DNA of 64,000 bases from assembly GCF_016908875.1 (NCBI RefSeq), contig NZ_JAFBES010000012.1:28309-92308 (forward strand), in the 5' to 3' direction. Shown here piece by piece: positions 25,748-33,520 of the stretch; the first letter of the stretch is position 1; each line of letters opens with the position of its first letter. The position numbers were made by a program, and so were the translations under genes. The DNA is from Bacillus ectoiniformans (GTDB taxonomy: Bacteria; Bacillota; Bacilli; Bacillales; Domibacillaceae). Under the pieces are notes generated by a model. It had not been told where the DNA came from and made no database searches. It worked only from the letters and a program-made list of their open reading frames with translations.

Positions 25748-27850
25748 TTACACTTGAGTTTTTTTGAAATAAGTGAAATACACACCTAGTAAAATGAGAC
25801 AAATCGATAAAGCAAGTAATAGTCTTTGATCAAAAAGCCCACCTGTTTTTGGCAAAAGCTGCTGATCATGTGCGAAAGCTTGTGCTGAATCGTCTTCGAC
25901 AGCTGTCTCAATAGGCATCAAACTAGAACGAACTGAATCTGCAGCTGTCAAGCGGTTGTCTAGCAGAATCGGAGTTTGCTTATCTCTTCCTTCACTAATG
26001 TCATTTACTAGAGAATCGGCTACGTCAACGGTCCCACCGCTATTTACCGGCAACTCTCCTTTTGCTGGAGATGGCTGTTGATCTGTTCCCACTTCCTCAT
26101 CTGTATCAGGAACTGTGATTTCATCTAAAACGTCAAAAACCGGCGCTGGTGAAGATGCAGCTGTCTGTTCCTCTTCATCAGTCACTTGAACCACATCATC
26201 TAGTACATCAATCTCGATCTCATCAACCGGGTCACCGATCAGGTCCGTCTCTTCCGCTGCTTCAGAGCGGTCTTGTGTAAACGGATCTGAGTTTGAGTTT
26301 TCCGCTACATCTAGATCGACCGTACCGATTGGCGTGTTGATCAAGTCTGTGTCTATTACTGAGCTGCGGTTTTGCGTTGTAGTGTCTGTGGTAATTTTTG
26401 TATCTTCTAACACATCCAGATCCACGTTTCCGATTGGCGTATCCATCAAATCCGTGTCTACCGCTGCACTGCGATCTTGCGTCATTGATTCCGTAGTTGT
26501 GTTTGTATCTTCTAACACGTCCAGATCCACGTTACCTACCGGTGTGTCCATCAAATCCGTGTCTACTACTGCACTGCGGTCTTTCGTTGCTGATTCCGTA
26601 GTTGTGTTTGTTTCTTCCAGCACGTCCAGATCCACGTTACCTACCGGTGTGTCCATCAAATCCGTGTCCACTACTGCGCTACTGACTTGCGTCATTGAAT
26701 CTGTAGTCGTTTTTGTGTCTTCCAACACATCCAGATCTACGTTACCGATTGGTGTATCCATCAAATCCGTGTCTACTGCTGCACTTCGGTCTTGCGTCGT
26801 TGATTCCGTAGTTGTGTTTGTATCTTCCAGCACGTCCAGATCTACGTTACCTACTGGCATATCGATCAAATCCGTGTCTACTACTGCGCTTCGGTCTTGC
26901 GTCGTTGATTCCGTGGTTGTGTTTGTATCTTCTAACACATCCAGATCCACGTTACCGATTGGCGTATCGATCAAATCCGTGTCCACTACTGCGCTACGGT
27001 CTTGCGTCATTGAATCTGTAGTCGTTTTGGTGTCTTCCAACACATCCAGATCTACGTTACTGATTGGCGTATCCATCAAATCCGTGTCCACTATTGCGCT
27101 GCGGTCTTGCGTCGTTGATTCCGTAGTTGTGTTTGTATCTTCCAGCACGTCCAGATCCACGTTACCTACCGGTGCGTCCATCAAATCCGTGTCCACTACT
27201 GCGCTACGGTCTTGCGTCATTGAATCTGTAGTCGTTTTGGTGTCTTCCAGCACATCCAGATCCACATCACCAACTGGTGTATCCACCAAATCCGTATCCA
27301 CTACTGCACTACGGTCTTGCGTCGCTGATTCCATAGTTGTTTTTGTTTCTTTCACCACATCTACATCCGCGTCGCCAACTGGTGTGTTCGTTACATCTGT
27401 GTTTACTACTGCTTTTTCCTCTTTTTCTACAGTGGCTGTACTCGTTTGTTTATTTTCTAAAACATCAGCTTTTACATCACCGACTGGCGTTTTCTCCACT
27501 TCTGCAGCAACTAAAGCTATGCTTTCACTGTTTGGTGAGCTCTCCTTTTCCACCACACTCACTTCCACAGTCCCTATCGGTTCACTTTTCACTTCAACCT
27601 TAATCAGCTGACTCTCTTGCGGTTTTTCAGTTACAGGAGGCTCAGCCAGTTCACTTGGACTCACACTATCAACCACTGGCTTAATGGGCTCCTCGACAGT
27701 TTTTTGAATTTCGGAGACGGTCTCTGTTACTTGTGTTTCGCTGATTGGCAAAGATGTATTTTCTTCTGCTGCTGCTTCATTTGTTCCAAAAAACAAACCT
27801 GTCACTATCCCGGCCATTACCAATGTTTGAAGCATGTTTTTTTTATACAT
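25748..27850 (-). CDS. LPXTG-anchored repeat surface protein
   Basis: 700 residues. The signal peptide ends near residue 28 (NEAAAEE), followed by a Pro/Glu/Val-rich region. About ten 35-residue repeats (DRSAVVDTDLMDTPVGNV start each unit) span residues 179-525, with degenerate copies on both sides. The C-terminal sorting signal is LPKTGG, a hydrophobic helix and KKTQV. The repeats are acidic and Thr-rich, with a regular xVDLDVxED strand pattern suggesting a beta-solenoid stalk. Dedicated sortase D lies directly downstream and another repeat protein upstream. Probably a wall-anchored stalk or matrix protein; ligand unknown. Confidence 0.88.
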   Translation of the reverse strand: MYKKNMLQTLVMAGIVTGLFFGTNEAAAEENTSLPISETQVTETVSEIQKTVEEPIKPVVDSVSPSELAEPPVTEKPQESQLIKVEVKSEPIGTVEVSVVEKESSPNSESIALVAAEVEKTPVGDVKADVLENKQTSTATVEKEEKAVVNTDVTNTPVGDADVDVVKETKTTMESATQDRSAVVDTDLVDTPVGDVDLDVLEDTKTTTDSMTQDRSAVVDTDLMDAPVGNVDLDVLEDTNTTTESTTQDRSAIVDTDLMDTPISNVDLDVLEDTKTTTDSMTQDRSAVVDTDLIDTPIGNVDLDVLEDTNTTTESTTQDRSAVVDTDLIDMPVGNVDLDVLEDTNTTTESTTQDRSAAVDTDLMDTPIGNVDLDVLEDTKTTTDSMTQVSSAVVDTDLMDTPVGNVDLDVLEETNTTTESATKDRSAVVDTDLMDTPVGNVDLDVLEDTNTTTESMTQDRSAAVDTDLMDTPIGNVDLDVLEDTKITTDTTTQNRSSVIDTDLINTPIGTVDLDVAENSNSDPFTQDRSEAAEETDLIGDPVDEIEIDVLDDVVQVTDEEEQTAASSPAPVFDVLDEITVPDTDEEVGTDQQPSPAKGELPVNSGGTVDVADSLVNDISEGRDKQTPILLDNRLTAADSVRSSLMPIETAVEDDSAQAFAHDQQLLPKTGGLFDQRLLLALSICLILLGVYFTYFKKTQV
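26280..27320 (-). repeat. Tandem 105-bp coding repeats
   Basis: About ten in-frame 105-bp units inside the LPXTG gene. They differ mainly at a few codons (VG/IG, TTTES/TTTDS, VVDTD/AVDTD), and two sub-types alternate, which points to expansion by unequal exchange. Copy number is likely to vary between strains and may be collapsed in short-read assemblies. Confidence 0.85.
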
Positions 27851-27875
27851 TTTCCTCTCTCCTTCTTCTCATTTT

Positions 27876-29066
27876 TTAACTAATTACTTTTGAGAAGAAG
27901 AAGGTATTCGGCGGTGGAGTGGGAGGAGCGTTTTTCCATTGATTCATTAAAAAAGCAAGCTTGTTATTCTGTTGATGGCTAAGAGCAATTTGAATCATTA
28001 GAAACGCGGCACAAATGACTAACTGAAAACCAAACCCTGCTCCTGATGCTGTATTTTGTGCGTTACTTCCCGAAAAACCATTTCCAGGAACAACCATTTC
28101 ACTAGAATGAATGGTTGTCTGTTCTGCTGAGTTATTTATAGGAGGAACAGGCTGAGCTGACTGAATTTTTTCCTTTTCTTTCACATCTGTAAAATCAAAT
28201 AATACTAAATTCCGACTATTAAAATTTGAATATTCAGTCTTATTATTTTTGTTGACCTGCTTTGGTTCCATCACTAGTTGCGGCATTACTTCATTAGCAG
28301 CTGCCTCTTCAACAGCTACAATAGAAGAAATAACTTCTTTTGGTGGATTTACTTTCTCTCCTTCTACTACTGGTTCAGTTACTACATTTGGTACAATCTC
28401 TGGCAGATCTGCTGGCTGCGGTGATCTAGGTTCTACTTCTGCCACCGGAGCTTTGACATTTACCTGTGTTTCTTTATTGATTCCAGTCTCTACCGCTGGA
28501 GTCGACACTTTCACTGCTTCTCCCGCGGTTTCCACTTCCGCAATCGGAGTGGTCACTTTTACCCCAGACTCCTTGCTTATTTCTGATTGTACCGCTGGAG
28601 CTGTTACTTTCACTGCTTCCTCCGTGCCCTTAACTTCTGCTAGGGGAGTCGTTACTTCCAATCCCGTCTCTGGACTTGCTTCTGCTTTCAATTTGACGTC
28701 TGGCACTTCTACTTGCAGCGCCTTGTTTGAAGCTTCCACTTCCGCAATTGGAGTGGACACTTTTACTCCGGACTCCTTGCTTACTTCTGCTTGTACCGAT
28801 GAAGCTGTTACTTTCACTGCTTCCTCCGCGACCTTAATTTCTGCTAGGGGAGTCGTTACTTCCGATCCCGTCTCTGGACTTGTTTCCACTTTATCTGCAG
28901 GTGCTTCCACCTTCACTATTTCCTTTGCAGCTTCAACAATAGCTGGCACGGCATTTGCAATAGTATCATTGGGATTAAGCGGCATCAACAGTTCTTCTGC
29001 AAGAGCCTGACTCGGTAAAAAACAGGCTGCAGCGACAATAAAATAGCTCCATAAACGGGCGCGCAC
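27876..29066 (-). CDS. Secreted/membrane repeat protein without sorting signal
   Basis: 396 residues from a GTG start (29064-29066) nine bases behind AGGAGG; the longer frame has no ribosome site. The signal peptide (LWSYFIVAAACFLPSQALA) is followed by about five repeats of roughly 32-35 residues with the core KESGVKVTTPIAEVE and SPETGLEVTTPLAEV. A Pro/Asn-rich linker follows, then one C-terminal helix (FQLVICAAFLMIQIALS) and a short Pro-rich tail. There is no LPXTG. The repeats show the same TP-[IV]-periodic pattern as the LPXTG protein next door. Probably a membrane-anchored partner in the same surface structure; unproven. Confidence 0.75.
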   Translation of the reverse strand: MRARLWSYFIVAAACFLPSQALAEELLMPLNPNDTIANAVPAIVEAAKEIVKVEAPADKVETSPETGSEVTTPLAEIKVAEEAVKVTASSVQAEVSKESGVKVSTPIAEVEASNKALQVEVPDVKLKAEASPETGLEVTTPLAEVKGTEEAVKVTAPAVQSEISKESGVKVTTPIAEVETAGEAVKVSTPAVETGINKETQVNVKAPVAEVEPRSPQPADLPEIVPNVVTEPVVEGEKVNPPKEVISSIVAVEEAAANEVMPQLVMEPKQVNKNNKTEYSNFNSRNLVLFDFTDVKEKEKIQSAQPVPPINNSAEQTTIHSSEMVVPGNGFSGSNAQNTASGAGFGFQLVICAAFLMIQIALSHQQNNKLAFLMNQWKNAPPTPPPNTFFFSKVIS

Positions 29067-29173
29067 GCTTTTTTCACCTCCTTTCAAATAGGTGGACCTT
29101 CTTAACATATTTACCATTAAAATGAAAAAACCAAACTCACTATTAGCTCTTTTTTTAACGAGCTGATAAATAT

Positions 29174-29228
29174 AAAAATTGCTGAGCGCTTCTTGAAAAT
29201 TTTACCCTTCAAGAAGTGCTCAGCAATT
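29174..29228 (-). terminator. Strong terminator after the DUF305 gene
   Basis: ATTGCTGAGC-CTTCTTGAA and its complement form a stem of about 20 bp with one mismatch, followed by TTTTTAT on the minus strand. Confidence 0.85.
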
Positions 29229-29318
29229 AATTTATAGTTGCTTTACTATTTACTAATTAAATTCTTTTCTAGCTTATCTTTATCCATTTAAGTATTTTAC
29301 GAATAGTTTTATTACATA

Positions 29319-29774
29319 TTATTTTTTCTCTTCTTCAATATCTTTGATTAGAGCCTTCATTTCTTTTATCTCCTTACGCTGGGCCTTGATGATACGATCA
29401 GCAAGGTCGCGAACACGCGGATCTGAGATTTCAGCTCGCTCGCTGGTTAAGATGGCAATCGAATGATGAGGAATCATTGCTTTCATCCAAGAAGTATCAT
29501 CGACAGTGGTTTGGCTACGCACAAGCGAAAGCATAATAAAAAATACTAGGGCACTGCCGGCAAAAATACCTATATTCGCTTTTTTATTGGTATACATATT
29601 CAGCATAAAAGTTAGCATAATGATAGCCATTGCTGCTCCCATCATAATGGCCATGTATACTCTTGTCTCGCTAAAAAATACATGGTCCAGCTGATACGTA
29701 TTCAAGTACATAAGCACTAGCATCACAAGGGTTGATGTCAAAATCATAATTCCAAACTTAACATATTTGCTCAT
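29319..29774 (-). CDS. DUF305 membrane protein
   Basis: 151 residues with three membrane helices (residues 5-95) and a C-terminal DUF305 helix bundle. The motif MIPHHSIAI, conserved in the family, contains the paired His that may bind metal. Charged helices follow (RDLADRIIKAQRKEIKEMK). Such proteins often sit with copper-handling genes in other bacteria; no copper gene is adjacent here. Monocistronic between two terminators. Function unknown. Confidence 0.85.
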   Translation of the reverse strand: MSKYVKFGIMILTSTLVMLVLMYLNTYQLDHVFFSETRVYMAIMMGAAMAIIMLTFMLNMYTNKKANIGIFAGSALVFFIMLSLVRSQTTVDDTSWMKAMIPHHSIAILTSERAEISDPRVRDLADRIIKAQRKEIKEMKALIKDIEEEKK

Positions 29775-29972
29775 ATATAATCCTCCTTTTCAAATGTAAG
29801 TATGACTTTCTTTGTGTAAAACCCTTTAAAAGATACCCCCCTGAGTTAACTCCTCTATTAAGTCGAATACCCTCCATTTTTAAAAATAACCATTATTTCA
29901 TTTGAAAATACTTGTTAAGTTTATTCTTTTCGAATTGCAGCTAAATATGACGAATTAGCAAAACTTCTATAA

Positions 29973-30032
29973 CAAAAAAAAGAACTATCCCATACTCCAG
30001 TTTGACCGAGTATGCGGGATAGCTCTTTTTCT
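29973..30032. terminator. Bidirectional terminator
   Basis: AGAACTATCCCATACTC pairs with GAGTATGCGGGATAGCTCT with T/A runs on both sides, just after the DUF1540 gene. Confidence 0.85.
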
Positions 30033-30187
30033 CATTCATCATGTTCAAATGTTTTACAAGCTGTTTCTTCCATGTCGTCCGCTTTTCTGCCTTGAAGACC
30101 GATCACCGAAATCTTATCAGCGACACATTTATCACCTTTAGCCCAGTACTTACAATTATCCACATTGCACAATACTTCGATTGACAT
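30032..30187 (-). CDS. DUF1540 small Cys-rich protein
   Basis: A 51-residue protein with four Cys in the pattern CNVDNCKYW...KCVAD...ACKTF, the DUF1540 signature. It is probably a small metal-binding protein seen often in spore formers. The start is ATG behind GGAGATGATCTAG. The stop overlaps the edge of the following terminator. No obvious operon partner; the SLH gene upstream ends 76 bases away. Function unknown. Confidence 0.85.
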   Translation of the reverse strand: MSIEVLCNVDNCKYWAKGDKCVADKISVIGLQGRKADDMEETACKTFEHDE

Positions 30188-30262
30188 CTAGATCATCTCC
30201 TTTAACAGGTATGCTACTTGAATACCCGCTTCAAAGGAAAGTAATCCATATTCTTCAATCTT

Positions 30263-31624
30263 TTAATTCTGTGCCTTTTTAATAAAGTTAAACGCCTCGC
30301 TCCAAGACCATTTTAGTTCACCATTTTCATAGGCTGAATTAAATGGCATAGGAGCTATTTCTTGAATTGAATATGAATAATTATCGGAGACCTTAACAAA
30401 TTTCATATAATTAATTTGACCTGTAGCTTTGTTGTTGAGAACAGTCCCATTGAAAGTAATTTCTTCTTCGTAGTTCTTTCCATTTACTGTACTTGCTCTC
30501 GTAATTGTTGCTTCCATTGTCGTGCCTTTTTCTTTTTCGAGATATTGACTCGTCATAAATCGATAATACACTTTAATGTTCTTCTTCGCTTCTTCCGAGA
30601 AGGCTTCAAGCTTGCGGTAGCGGATGCCGTTATCATCCCCGCCAAAATAGTATTGGGTATCGATAAAAGGATTGAGCTCATATCTTCTTGGACCTTTGAC
30701 CATCTCCACTCCATACTCCTGACCCGTTTCAGGATCTTCCGCTGCAAACTGACTAGTAAAGACCGGTTCAGCAGCCATCATCACACCATTGATTCTTTTG
30801 TATAATGAAATAGTTTTCTTCTTACCATCTCTGTCCGTCACTTGCATGCTGGTGCCTTCTTTATACACTTTTCGATCCTCTCGCAGCTCTACAATCATCT
30901 GGCCGTTAGCCGGATCATCACTGACTTTGGCTCCCACTTTTTCGTAACTTTCTTTTACTGGAAAATAAACAAACCCATCTTGTTTAACTGGATGTACTTC
31001 AATATGCTTTCCAGCTACTGTTAGCACTAATTTAGCAGAAATCGTCCGAAACCCTGCTGTATCCATTCGTTTAAAAAAGGCAGAGACTTGTCCCCGTTTC
31101 AAGTGGTCATTCATTCCAAAATCTACATACCGGTCACTCGAACTTTTCTTGCCAGTTGTCAGATGATGCGTATACATCCAATCAATCACTTCATTCGTTG
31201 TGCCGGCAAAGCTTTGTGAAAAAGCTAACGACCGAGCTACATCTATTCGTTTAATTGGCTTCTCTCTGACAGTTAGATTGGATAAATCATGCCCTGGCAG
31301 CTCAAAACCTTCATGTGCTAAAAAGTGATAATACTTCTCTGCCCAATGGTTAGTATACCGGTCATTATCGACATAGCTGGTGTCAAATCCAGGCTTTAAA
31401 TATCTAACTAAGATCACCGCAAACTGCGCTTCTGTTAAATCATTGTTCGGCTTAAAGATTCCATCGTATCCGTTTACTAACCCTTTATTTGCCGCCCACT
31501 CAATATCGGAATAAGCCCAATGACCTGTACCAACGTCTTTAAACGAAGGACCTGCGGCACTAGCCGGGTGGATGATAAACATTGATAATAATAAACTAAC
31601 GATGCCAAAGAACCATTTTTTCAT
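30263..31624 (-). CDS. SLH-domain surface protein with copper-amine-oxidase-N-like domain
   Basis: 453 residues. A signal peptide (cleavage near ASAAG) is followed by three SLH-type modules in residues 27-190 (FKDVGTGHWAYSDIEWAANK; WAEKYYHFLAHEG; VDFGMNDHLKRGQ). A domain resembling the N-terminal domain of copper amine oxidases covers about 195-290 (VPKVKESYEKVGAKVS-like). A C-terminal region has no named family. SLH modules bind pyruvylated wall polymer and hold the protein at the surface. Divergent from the pgaC gene, 212 bases away. Confidence 0.85.
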   Translation of the reverse strand: MKKWFFGIVSLLLSMFIIHPASAAGPSFKDVGTGHWAYSDIEWAANKGLVNGYDGIFKPNNDLTEAQFAVILVRYLKPGFDTSYVDNDRYTNHWAEKYYHFLAHEGFELPGHDLSNLTVREKPIKRIDVARSLAFSQSFAGTTNEVIDWMYTHHLTTGKKSSSDRYVDFGMNDHLKRGQVSAFFKRMDTAGFRTISAKLVLTVAGKHIEVHPVKQDGFVYFPVKESYEKVGAKVSDDPANGQMIVELREDRKVYKEGTSMQVTDRDGKKKTISLYKRINGVMMAAEPVFTSQFAAEDPETGQEYGVEMVKGPRRYELNPFIDTQYYFGGDDNGIRYRKLEAFSEEAKKNIKVYYRFMTSQYLEKEKGTTMEATITRASTVNGKNYEEEITFNGTVLNNKATGQINYMKFVKVSDNYSYSIQEIAPMPFNSAYENGELKWSWSEAFNFIKKAQN

Positions 31625-31836
31625 GCTGTCTCAATTGCCTCCTACTTTATATGTATATTTTTCATTTTAATCTATTTATTTAGAAAAATGGGTAAATATT
31701 ATAAAACAATATCTTTTATTTGTAAGTTATTGAGAAGTAACCAAATTTCACTCTGGAAGATTGTTTTAAATGTGGGTCAGGTATTTTCATCTAGGTTTAT
31801 TTTCATAAGGAGGGGTGTTTTCTGAAAAGTTTCGTC

Positions 31837-33060
31837 ATGCTTTTTTTATTCTATTATCCTTTAGTGATGGGGATTCTCTGGATTTTTGGAAGCTTAGTCT
31901 ACTTTTTCAAAAGAGAAAGAGAACCTTCTCTTCCAACATTTGAGGACCACGAACTCCCTTTCATTTCCATATTAATTCCTGCACATAACGAAGAAAAAAT
32001 CATCGAAGAAACGATCCAATATGCTTCTAACTTACATTATCCTCATTACGAGGTCATTGTCATTAATGATGGCAGCACGGACCGAACTTCCGAGATTCTA
32101 ATATCATTACTAGACACGTATCCGCTTTTAAGAGTAGTGAACGTCCGTAAGAACAAAGGAAAGGCGAACGCGCTAAAACAGGGAGTATTGGCCGCTAAAG
32201 GGGAATTAATTGCGACAATTGACAGTGATGCAGTATTAGATAAGGATGCATTAAGATATATAGCGCCCCACTTCATTACTCCCGGCAACGCAGAAAGAGT
32301 GGGTGCCGTTACAGGAAACCCCAGGATCAGAAACCGCTCCAGTTTATTAGCCAAAATTCAGCTAGTGGAGTATGCAAGTATTATTGGCCTGATCAAACGA
32401 ACGCAAAGAGTTATGGGGAAAGTGATGACTGTTTCAGGCGTATTCGTCGTCTTTCGAAAAAAAGCGCTGCTACAGGTAGATATGTGGGATACAGATCTAA
32501 TAACCGATGATATCGGAGTAACCTGGAAGCTTCAGAGAAACTTTTGGGACGTCCGTTACGAACCGCAAGCTCTTTGCTGGATGTTAGTACCTGAAACGCT
32601 TAGAGGAATATGGAAACAGAGACTTCGTTGGACCCAAGGTGGAATTGAAGTCATTCTTCGCCACATGAATATATTTCTGGATTGGAGACAAAGAAGATTA
32701 TATCCCGTGTTTTTAGAACAAATTCTTAGTGTCACTTGGGCGATTGCCTGGTTTATCACTTTCCTCTATATGGCTTATCAATTTATCTTTTATAACAACT
32801 ATATAATGCCGATATTTTGGATCGGAAACTTCTTATCTCTCATTTGTTTAGTACAGTTTCTAGTGGCCTTGTTGATTGAAAGGCATTACGAAAAAAACAT
32901 TATAAAATTTTTATTATGGGGGATCTGGTACCCAATCCTCTACTGGCACATAAATGCATTATTAGTCATTGCAGCACTTCCTCGGACAATAAAGGTTTTG
33001 AAAAAGGATAAAGACCAATTTGTGACTTGGGAAAGTCCGGACCGGGGCAGACACTTATAA
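31837..33060 (+). CDS. pgaC: PgaC/IcaA-like poly-GlcNAc synthase (GT2)
   Basis: 407 residues. An N-terminal helix precedes a GT2 domain with VIVINDGSTDRT, TIDSDAVLD (DxD), TDDIGVTWKLQ (TED-like) and the product-site QRLRWTQGG (QxxRW). Two to three C-terminal helices form the export channel. It would polymerise beta-1,6-N-acetylglucosamine from UDP-GlcNAc for biofilm matrix. Cotranscribed with pgaD. The ATG used here has no ribosome site nearby. AAGGAGGGG (31807-31815) is ideally placed for an in-frame CTG at 31822, which would add MKSFV. Confidence 0.9.
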   Translation: MLFLFYYPLVMGILWIFGSLVYFFKREREPSLPTFEDHELPFISILIPAHNEEKIIEETIQYASNLHYPHYEVIVINDGSTDRTSEILISLLDTYPLLRVVNVRKNKGKANALKQGVLAAKGELIATIDSDAVLDKDALRYIAPHFITPGNAERVGAVTGNPRIRNRSSLLAKIQLVEYASIIGLIKRTQRVMGKVMTVSGVFVVFRKKALLQVDMWDTDLITDDIGVTWKLQRNFWDVRYEPQALCWMLVPETLRGIWKQRLRWTQGGIEVILRHMNIFLDWRQRRLYPVFLEQILSVTWAIAWFITFLYMAYQFIFYNNYIMPIFWIGNFLSLICLVQFLVALLIERHYEKNIIKFLLWGIWYPILYWHINALLVIAALPRTIKVLKKDKDQFVTWESPDRGRHL

Positions 33061-33076
33061 AAAAGTAGGGATCACA

Positions 33077-33445
33077 ATGATTATACAAAAGGAAAGCTCT
33101 ATCCTGAGAAGCATCTTAGAAGGGATCATTACTTTATTGGGCTGGCTCTTTTTAGCGACCTTTCTATTCTATTTAATCATCAATTTCGAGTGGGGCATCA
33201 GCTTTAAATTTTACTCATTGACTCTGGCTAACGTAAATGCCATTTTGTTGTTCACCCTCATCATGGCTCTGCTATGCGTTGCTCTGTTAATGGCCTGGAG
33301 CACTTACAATAAAAAGAAATTTGGTCACTTAAGACGCAGAAAATTTCCTTCACCAACCACCACGAAAGAGATACTTGACTATTATCAAATATCTGAAGAA
33401 CAATTGGAAAAAATTCAGGAAGAAAAGTATGTAGAAGTAGACTAA
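33077..33445 (+). CDS. pgaD: PgaD-like auxiliary synthase subunit
   Basis: 122 residues. Two membrane helices (GIITLLGWLFLATFLFYLII and ILLFTLIMALLCVALLMAW) with the conserved GW start of the first helix precede a basic cytosolic tail (YNKKKFGHLRRRKF). This is the PgaD layout, the partner required by PgaC and the c-di-GMP-responsive subunit in E. coli. It starts 16 bases behind pgaC. No deacetylase (PgaB/IcaB) is present in this operon. A terminator follows. Confidence 0.85.
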   Translation: MIIQKESSILRSILEGIITLLGWLFLATFLFYLIINFEWGISFKFYSLTLANVNAILLFTLIMALLCVALLMAWSTYNKKKFGHLRRRKFPSPTTTKEILDYYQISEEQLEKIQEEKYVEVD

Positions 33446-33446
33446 T

Positions 33447-33481
33447 AAAAAACAGATTCCTCTAAGCGGGATCTGTTTTTA
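33447..33481. terminator. Terminator after pgaCD
   Basis: AAACAGATTCC and GGGATCTGTTT form a stem with a G-T/mismatch, flanked by A- and T-runs; serves both convergent units. Confidence 0.8.
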
Positions 33482-33520
33482 TCATTCAGAATGACTATAT
33501 CCTTTTACGCTTCTCCTTCA

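Noticed and set aside
25685..25802. Longer N-terminal form of the sortase
   Set aside because: It would run through a perfect terminator and overlap the 3' end of the LPXTG gene, and the added residues are Cys/Phe-rich nonsense.
26280..27320. Repeat array considered as CRISPR
   Set aside because: Units are 105 bp, contiguous, in frame and protein-coding; there are no spacers and no cas genes.
26334..27611. 425-codon open frame on the plus strand across the LPXTG gene
   Set aside because: It is the mirror of the repetitive coding sequence: no ribosome site, Ser/Thr/Val-only composition, and it repeats with the same 105-bp period. The minus-strand gene has a signal peptide and LPKTG.
28249..29010. 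253-codon plus-strand frame opposite the second repeat protein
   Set aside because: Same cause: antisense of a low-complexity repeat gene; no start signals.
29775..29860. CsoR-type operator (GATACCCCCC) before the DUF305 gene
   Set aside because: Only one half-site is present; the inverted GGGGTAT half is missing.
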